Source: an uncultured Actinomycetes bacterium (GTDB lineage Bacteria; Actinomycetota; Actinomycetes; Nanopelagicales; Nanopelagicaceae). Taken from it: a DNA stretch of 5,239 nucleotides. A model generated the notes under the pieces. It worked only from the letters and a program-made list of their open reading frames with translations, searched no databases and had not been told where the DNA came from. Location of the stretch: assembly GCA_903916775.1 (NCBI GenBank), contig CAIWXY010000127.1:1-5239 (forward strand), in the 5' to 3' direction. Below are positions 1 to 3,650 of the stretch, piece by piece. Position numbers and translations under genes: made by a program. Positions within the stretch are counted from its first letter, which is position 1. Each line of letters opens with the position of its first letter.

Positions 1-10
1 CTCTAGTAAC

Positions 11-120
11 TCAGGAACTTTGGGGTCTTGCTGGGTCTCACTAGGTCTCACTAGGTCTCACTAGGTCTTGCCAGTTCTGACTAGCTCAAACAATCCAGAA
101 CTTGCTCTAACCAGGCGTAA
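11..120. repeat. Degenerate 10-bp tandem repeat field
   Basis: The sequence falls into exact 10-bp blocks with consensus CTAGGTCTCA. Blocks 41-50 and 51-60 are identical to the consensus, 31-40 differs by one base and 61-70 by two. Blocks at 21, 71, 81, 101 and 111 are progressively decayed but keep phase. Stop codons occur in all frames, because a 10-bp period rotates the frame, so the array is not coding. The period is close to one helical turn, so the copies lie on one face of the DNA. That would suit a protein-binding array but is equally expected from slippage. No function is recognised. Confidence 0.8.
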
Positions 121-142
121 TGAACTCTAGGTACTTAGGGCA

Positions 143-213
143 TGAGCGAACAAGTTGCGCAAACGAGTGTTCCGGTTGCCAGTCCGTCACAGGTGGCCGG
201 AATCTCTCGCTCA
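143..213. promoter_or_regulatory. Nested inverted repeats, possible structured leader
   Basis: TGAGCGA at 143-149 is the exact reverse complement of TCGCTCA at 207-213. Inside it, TTCCGG at 170-175 pairs with CCGGAA at 197-202, and as RNA this stem extends by three G-U and two G-C pairs to about 11 bp around an 11-base loop (181-191). A palindrome, TTGCGCAA at 155-162, lies in the left arm. This could be a folded 5' leader upstream of the hibernation-factor gene at 299, a binding site or chance. I match it to no known riboswitch class. A 25-codon open frame (142-219) crosses it but has no properly spaced ribosome binding site. Confidence 0.3.
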
Positions 214-218
214 CATTG

Positions 219-251
219 ATTTCAAATTAACATCAAATTTACATCAATATT
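219..251. repeat. AT-rich 11-bp triplicate upstream of hpf-like gene
   Basis: Three phased 11-bp units, ATTTCAAATTA (219), ACATCAAATTT (230) and ACATCAATATT (241), form the most AT-rich stretch of the spacer. It lies 48-80 bp before the ATG at 299, where promoter elements would be expected. I could not assign a convincing -35/-10 pair: TTGATT at 216 and TATTCT at 248 are too far apart. It may act as an upstream A/T element or promoter core. Confidence 0.45.
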
Positions 252-298
252 CTGTCTTCCCTCTTGTACCTCCTCATTGATCGGAGTACCTTTTTGAT

Positions 299-634
299 AT
301 GGAAATCATCTTTCATGCACGCGGCGCAGTTCTGGCGGAAGACTTCAGGGATATCGTGAGTGAAAAACTCAAAAGTCTTGAAAGATTTAGTATTCCCGTG
401 GATGGAATAAAAGTTGAGATTAAACATGAGCAGAATCCTCACTTTGGAAAATCCTCGCATTTAGTAACCCTGACATCTCACGGAAGTGGTCCATTTCTTC
501 GCTCTGAAGGCCAAGCATTCAATGATCTTGCTGCCTTTGACGTCGCAGTGAAGAGCTTGGAACTCCAACTACGCAAGACTCATGAACGAGCCAAGGATGT
601 CGGTCACGAATCAGTGAAGAGCCTCAAGCCTTAA
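299..634 (+). CDS. hpf: Short HPF/RaiA-family ribosome hibernation factor
   Basis: This 111-residue protein is essentially one S30AE (HPF/YfiA/RaiA) domain. Family members bind the small ribosomal subunit near the decoding and mRNA channel and shut down translation in stress or stationary phase. Seen here are an N-terminal strand MEIIFHARG, a helix with 'VSEKLKSLERF' (about 21-31), a strand with 'VEIKHEQNP' (39-47), and a final basic helix 'AAFDVAVKSLELQLRKTHERAK' split across about 78-99. Most actinobacterial HPFs that I know are roughly twice as long and carry a C-terminal dimerisation domain used to make 100S ribosomes. That domain is absent, and the frame closes cleanly after 'VKSLKP'. 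The ATG at 299 begins at the usual family N-terminus. GGAG at 283-286 is a rather distant (12-base gap) ribosome binding site. The glycosyltransferase gene starts 28 bases after the stop and may be co-transcribed. The family call is firm; the symbol is by family only. Confidence 0.85.
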   Translation: MEIIFHARGAVLAEDFRDIVSEKLKSLERFSIPVDGIKVEIKHEQNPHFGKSSHLVTLTSHGSGPFLRSEGQAFNDLAAFDVAVKSLELQLRKTHERAKDVGHESVKSLKP

Positions 635-662
635 TTTAACCTGAGACTGGCATACTGAGCCC

Positions 663-1892
663 ATGCGCAAGCTCCTTGGTAAACGCCTGCACCAGTTTCT
701 CTACGACCAGAAGATCTCTTTTCTTCGTTGGCGCGTTCGAACAAAGCGAGAATCCAAACTCATCGCTCAGGGCATCGCTCGCCGAATTATTCTCCCGTTA
801 GTGCGTCCATTGAATTTGATTGCACCGTCAGTCGGTCTTCTTCCTCGACCACGATTCCTCATAGGACCTACTAACTCAGCTAATCAGGGCACGGAATGGT
901 CGCAAAGCCTTACGCGAAGTGGAGCTGCATCACAATCGTTAAGAATCTCAAGTGATCCAAGTTCGGAGTGGTTCAGCACCGACCTCGCGATCTCGCGCGA
1001 AGAGTGGTTGAAATTTCCCACTCGTCAAAAGCTAGCCGAGATGGTTGCTCGAACCAAAGATATTGTGCTTTTCGAATCCCTACGCCCCATGTTCAGACTG
1101 GAAAATATCCGCAATGGAGAGCATCAGGTTCTCGAAGATTTAGATTTTATTAAGCACATCGGCAAGCGCGTCGGCGTGATTTTCCATGGCAGCGATATTC
1201 GGGACGTTGATGCCCATGCCGCTCGCTCAACTTTCTCGCCATTTAATAGCGCTGCCCCTGAAATAACAGATCTACGCAAGCGCAGCAATGAAAATCGAGC
1301 ACTCTTACCGAATCTTCGAAAAAAGAAAATTCCTATTTTTGTCTCGACGCAAGATTTATTAAGTGAAGTTCCCGATGCAATCTGGCTACCTGTAGTTATC
1401 GATTTTGAAAAGTTTAATAAGGTGGAGCAAAGTTCACCGATCTACTCTCAAGAAAAATTGCGAGTGCTTTATCTCCCAAGTAGATCTTGGCTTAAATCCG
1501 CAGACCTGATTATTCCGGTTTTGGAGAAACTTCATAGCGAAGGAGTGATTGAGTTCATCAAACCTGCACCTGTCCCGCATCAAGAAGTACCTTCAGTCTT
1601 GGCGCAAGCCGATGTTGTGATTGATCAATTCTTAGGAGCACTCGGTGTATTTGCAATTGAAGCGTTGGCTGCGGGACGTTTAGCGATGACATATCTGGAA
1701 CAAGGCGTGAACTCGCGTACAACGCTTCCGGCCTCAGTCATCAACATCACACCTCAATCGCTTGAGGCGGAAATCCGAATCGTCGCTACAAGTCGACCCC
1801 TGCCGGTTGGGGGAGTTGAGTTCGCCAAGAAATGGCATGATGGAAGCGCTAGCGCAAGAATTATTGGCGAGGCCTTTGGTTGGAAGTTATAA
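663..1892 (+). CDS. GT-B-type glycosyltransferase (GT4-like)
   Basis: The 409-residue product is probably a cytoplasmic or membrane-associated sugar transferase for cell-surface polysaccharide or glycolipid; donor and acceptor cannot be read from sequence. The N-terminus is strongly basic (about 1-45) and lacks a signal peptide. 'FLIGPTNSANQGTEW' (65-79) followed by a Gly/Ala-rich turn resembles the first Rossmann strand region of bacterial GT-B enzymes. 'GVIFHGSDIRD' (171-181) is a likely substrate-site loop. 'WLPVVIDFEKF' (241-251) is the usual linker into the second domain, followed by 'LRVLYLPSR' (266-274). 'VPHQEVPSVLAQADVVIDQ' (304-322) and 'GVFAIEALAAGR' (328-339) match the nucleotide-sugar-binding region of GT4-like enzymes, and 'HDGSASARIIGEAFG' (392-406) is a typical terminal helix. 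ATG 663 has only a weak upstream purine tract, and coupling to the gene 28 bases upstream is plausible. The last codons (Lys-Leu-stop) form the first unit of the 32-bp repeat that follows. Confidence 0.72.
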   Translation: MRKLLGKRLHQFLYDQKISFLRWRVRTKRESKLIAQGIARRIILPLVRPLNLIAPSVGLLPRPRFLIGPTNSANQGTEWSQSLTRSGAASQSLRISSDPSSEWFSTDLAISREEWLKFPTRQKLAEMVARTKDIVLFESLRPMFRLENIRNGEHQVLEDLDFIKHIGKRVGVIFHGSDIRDVDAHAARSTFSPFNSAAPEITDLRKRSNENRALLPNLRKKKIPIFVSTQDLLSEVPDAIWLPVVIDFEKFNKVEQSSPIYSQEKLRVLYLPSRSWLKSADLIIPVLEKLHSEGVIEFIKPAPVPHQEVPSVLAQADVVIDQFLGALGVFAIEALAAGRLAMTYLEQGVNSRTTLPASVINITPQSLEAEIRIVATSRPLPVGGVEFAKKWHDGSASARIIGEAFGWKL

Positions 1893-2042
1893 ATAGGAGC
1901 TCAACCTTCGGTTTGAAGCTATAAATATACGTTCAACATTCGATCGAAAGTTATAAATATGAGCACGACATTAGCCCGGAAGCGACACATACAAGTTCAA
2001 CTTTCGACCCGAAGCTGTAAAAGACATTTGATATTTCAGTAG
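1883..2042. repeat. 32-bp tandem array reiterating the glycosyltransferase 3' end
   Basis: Units start at 1883, 1915, 1947, 1979 and 2011, exactly 32 bp apart. Each opens with a variant of GAAGTTATAAATA and most continue with GTTCAACATTCGA. The first unit contains the last codons AAG TTA TAA of the glycosyltransferase gene. AAG CTA TAA, AAG TTA TAA and AAG CTG TAA recur in units 2, 3 and 5. The first three units are best conserved, the fourth has lost the TTATAAAT core, and the fifth is recognisable mainly at its left end. There are no unique spacers, so this is not a CRISPR array. The right half of most units holds a TTCG/CGAA dyad, including the perfect palindrome TTCGATCGAA at 1939-1948. 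Confidence 0.8.
1898..1920 (+). terminator. UUCG-capped hairpin after glycosyltransferase gene
   Basis: Six bases after the stop, AGCTCAACC, the loop TTCG and GTTTGAAGCT can fold into an imperfect hairpin with one mismatch and one bulged A. UUCG is a known extra-stable tetraloop. No run of T follows (the next bases are ATAAATAT), so it would be at best a weak intrinsic terminator or an mRNA 3'-end stabiliser. Related dyads recur downstream because the element lies in the 32-bp array. Confidence 0.35.
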
Positions 2043-2060
2043 GCGATTAATCACGCACTC

Positions 2061-2094
2061 GGATTAAACCCTGATCACTGCATGGGATTAAATC
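2061..2094 (-). terminator. Inverted repeat abutting the nuclease stop codon
   Basis: GGATTAAACCC (2061-2071) and GGGATTAAATCC (2083-2094) can pair as an 11-bp stem with one bulge and one mismatch around an 11-base loop. The structure begins at the base after the stop of the minus-strand nuclease gene, a terminator-like position. No clear T-run follows on the minus strand. Each arm is also nearly palindromic (GGATT-A-AATCC), and the arms are direct repeats about 24 bp apart, so an operator-like role is equally possible. Confidence 0.35.
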
Positions 2095-2673
2095 CTACGG
2101 GAGTCTTCCTACATATTTTTGATAGCCAACTTCCCAATTGGTGAGAAACACTGCTTGGGCAGCCTTGAGTGTCACGGCGCCCGTGCAGACGAGATCGTGC
2201 ATTTGATTCTCTAGCTGGTCCTTTACAAATGATCCATATTTAACATTGTGGGGCTCTGGCCAAAGGTTGCGCGGGTCTGAAGGATTGCCGCCAACTTCGA
2301 GCGGCACTTCGTGATCTTCTTCGTAATCCTTCATGTTCATATCGCCATTCAAGTTATAGCCTGAGTGGAGCTGAGAATATTTCAGTTGATTCGTATAGGT
2401 GACTGGTGGCCTGACTGTGGCAGTCCAGCCAACAATGCATATATTTGAGTGGATATTGTTTTGTGTTACTGCTGGATTAAGGAATCCGGGAGTGAGCGCA
2501 GGATTGGGGAGTCCAGTGCTTTCCGAGTAAGGACCAACAGCCCCGCACGCCGCCAGTCCAACAACTGCGGCAAGTAAAATTCCGGTGGTTGCAATCGCAC
2601 TTGCTTTTGACGTTTTTCGCTTAAGAAAAATTTCCCATTGAGATTTATCAAAAGAAGCGTTGCGCTTTAACAT
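2095..2673 (-). CDS. Lipoprotein with HNH-like nuclease domain
   Basis: The product is a 192-residue secreted, probably lipid-anchored protein. A basic N-terminus (1-23) leads into a hydrophobic segment (about 24-42) ending in the lipobox GLAAC, with Cys43 as predicted acyl site. The mature part starts with a Pro/Gly/Asn-rich linker, then 'NICIVGWTATVRPPVTYT' (about 77-94), the HNH-like core 'EDHEVPLEVGG' (119-129), and 'RNLWPEPHN' (135-143). Asp120-His121, the Asn of NLWPEP and possibly His142 are the candidate catalytic or metal ligands. 'KDQLENQMHDLVC' (151-163) follows. This arrangement matches a common family of small HNH-type proteins, so phosphodiester cleavage outside the membrane is inferred, not shown. 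Cys79 and Cys163 could form a disulfide. The ATG at 2673 overlaps the stop of the upstream lipoprotein gene by 7 bases (ATGTTAA), suggesting translational coupling. No other in-frame ATG, GTG or TTG lies before the signal segment, so this start is well supported. Confidence 0.75.
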   Translation of the reverse strand: MLKRNASFDKSQWEIFLKRKTSKASAIATTGILLAAVVGLAACGAVGPYSESTGLPNPALTPGFLNPAVTQNNIHSNICIVGWTATVRPPVTYTNQLKYSQLHSGYNLNGDMNMKDYEEDHEVPLEVGGNPSDPRNLWPEPHNVKYGSFVKDQLENQMHDLVCTGAVTLKAAQAVFLTNWEVGYQKYVGRLP

Positions 2674-3359
2674 TTAAATCCGAACTCACTCTCCACTTCG
2701 GTGGGAACTTTTCCGCATCCAACATTGGCGGTTCCAAAATCTGTAATCGTCCACTGCTTATTAACAACAGTAGCGAAACCGTAGGCAGGGTCAGTCACGG
2801 GTAGGTAGGGGGCTGTGCTAAAAATTATCCACTGTGGATTACTTTTCGAGGCTCGCACATCAACTACGGCAGCGAAATATTGATCGCCATGAGTTTCAGT
2901 TTTATAAATCACACTCGTGATATCACCGATGGTTGATTGAGGAAGAATTGTTCCTCCTTGATATCTATACCCAAGCGGTTTCGGATTATTTGGATATTGT
3001 CCAAGTAGGGCCCATGGAACGATTACTTGAGTTAATTCTCCTGGCGTTGCATTTGGCCACTTGAGTAGCCAACCTGCATCGGTATCTTCTCCGGCAGGTA
3101 TGAAGCCCTTAAGTTGGTTTTTAACTGCCGCATCATTCCAGTTGACCAGATCGGGATGCTTCTGCTCAAAATTGTTCACAAGCAAATTGATGCCAGCGAT
3201 GAGATTTGAGTTATCGGGACGGACATCTCCGGGCACCGGTCCACACGCGCTCAACAAGAGTGTTGTTGCGAGAGCTGCTGCCGCGAACGCATACTTTTGC
3301 ACTTTGCGTTTAGTGCGCCTATTGCGTTTATTGCGCTTATCCGCACGCCGATTAACCAT
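2667..3359 (-). CDS. Lipoprotein of unknown function
   Basis: This 230-residue protein has a clear lipoprotein signal: a very basic N-region (1-22, including a KRN/KRN/RRT/KRK triplet repeat), a hydrophobic stretch 'YAFAAAALATTLLLSA' (23-38) and lipid-acceptor Cys39. The mature domain includes 'WLLKWPNATPGELTQVIVPW' (97-116), 'GYRYQGGTILP' (130-140) and a C-terminal block 'ITDFGTANVGCGKVPTEV' (205-222) ending in Cys230 as the last residue. Cys215 and Cys230 could form a disulfide. The GT..VGC..VP..V....G..C pattern is one I associate with secreted actinobacterial proteins, but I can assign no activity. AGGA at 3367-3370 on this strand, 7 bases before the ATG, supports the start. The gene is first in a two-gene unit with the overlapping HNH-like nuclease, so partner or chaperone roles are possible. 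It is divergent from the cpaF-type gene. Confidence 0.75.
   Translation of the reverse strand: MVNRRADKRNKRNRRTKRKVQKYAFAAAALATTLLLSACGPVPGDVRPDNSNLIAGINLLVNNFEQKHPDLVNWNDAAVKNQLKGFIPAGEDTDAGWLLKWPNATPGELTQVIVPWALLGQYPNNPKPLGYRYQGGTILPQSTIGDITSVIYKTETHGDQYFAAVVDVRASKSNPQWIIFSTAPYLPVTDPAYGFATVVNKQWTITDFGTANVGCGKVPTEVESEFGFKC
3304..3339. repeat. 9-bp tandem repeat in a signal-peptide N-region
   Basis: On the plus strand four 9-bp units follow one another: TTGCGTTTA, GTGCGCCTA, TTGCGTTTA and TTGCGCTTA. Read on the coding (minus) strand they give KRN-KRN-RRT-KRK, residues 8-19 of the lipoprotein. The period is in frame, so copy-number change would only lengthen or shorten the positively charged N-region of the signal peptide. 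Confidence 0.7.
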
Positions 3360-3397
3360 GATGTGATCCTAACTTGCCCCTCAAGGATTAGGTGGCT

Positions 3398-3423
3398 TTA
3401 TCCACAATCGCTAGTTATCCCCA
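3398..3423. promoter_or_regulatory. Pair of DnaA-box-like sites in divergent spacer
   Basis: TTATCCACA at 3398-3406 is a perfect match to the classical DnaA box, and TTATCCCCA at 3415-3423 differs by one base. They are direct repeats 17 bp apart, 39-64 bp upstream of the lipoprotein ATG and about 215-240 bp upstream of the proposed cpaF start. A DnaA-controlled promoter is possible, but two sites can also arise by chance. The rest of the spacer contains TTGACC at 3433-3438, a -35-like hexamer without a good -10, and ACCCGGGT, a perfect palindrome just overlapping it. Confidence 0.4.
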
Positions 3424-3538
3424 GGCTCTTTCTTGACCCGGGTGTCATTGTCAGCGTAAACGCTTTGCTTACCCCACTTGCCCGAGCCACGGGTGAGGTG
3501 ATCTGAATCAGTCGCTCTTCTAGAACCGAGCGGCTTTA

Positions 3539-3650
3539 ACCGAGCGGTCAGGACAAAAGCGCTTTGGGCAAACAGTTCAAGTGCAACCGCTTGCACCGAG
3601 CGGCCAGAACGGGATGGCTTTGGGCAAACAGTTCAAGTGCAACCGCTCGA
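3539..3650. repeat. 56-bp tandem duplication around the cpaF start
   Basis: Bases 3539-3594 and 3595-3650 are two adjacent copies of one 56-bp unit. A 31-bp segment is identical in both (3561-3591 and 3617-3647). The left ends share ACCGAGCGG, which also occurs a third time at 3525-3533. The middle segment (3554-3560 against 3610-3616) has diverged. The identical part contains GTGCAACCGCT, so the proposed GTG start codon of the cpaF-type gene is present twice (3581 and 3637). Because 56 is not a multiple of three, only the second GTG is in the ATPase frame. Confidence 0.85.

Noticed and set aside
142..219. 25-codon small gene (MSEQVAQ...)
   Set aside because: Its only purine tract lies about one base from the ATG, it matches no family I know, and it coincides with an inverted repeat that accounts for the pattern.
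1883..2042. CRISPR array
   Set aside because: The 32-bp period resembles a CRISPR repeat length, but units abut directly with no unique spacers and no cas genes are present.
2095..3359. Toxin-immunity pair
   Set aside because: A nuclease next to an overlapping gene suggested effector and immunity, but both proteins carry lipoprotein export signals, so a cytoplasmic immunity role for the partner does not fit.
3398..3423. Chromosomal replication origin
   Set aside because: Only two DnaA-box-like sites are present, with no long AT-rich unwinding region and no dnaA, dnaN or parAB genes nearby.
3525..3610. tRNA-like GAGCGGTC motif
   Set aside because: The motif resembles a tRNA D-arm, but no acceptor stem, anticodon arm or T-arm can be built around it; it belongs to the duplication.
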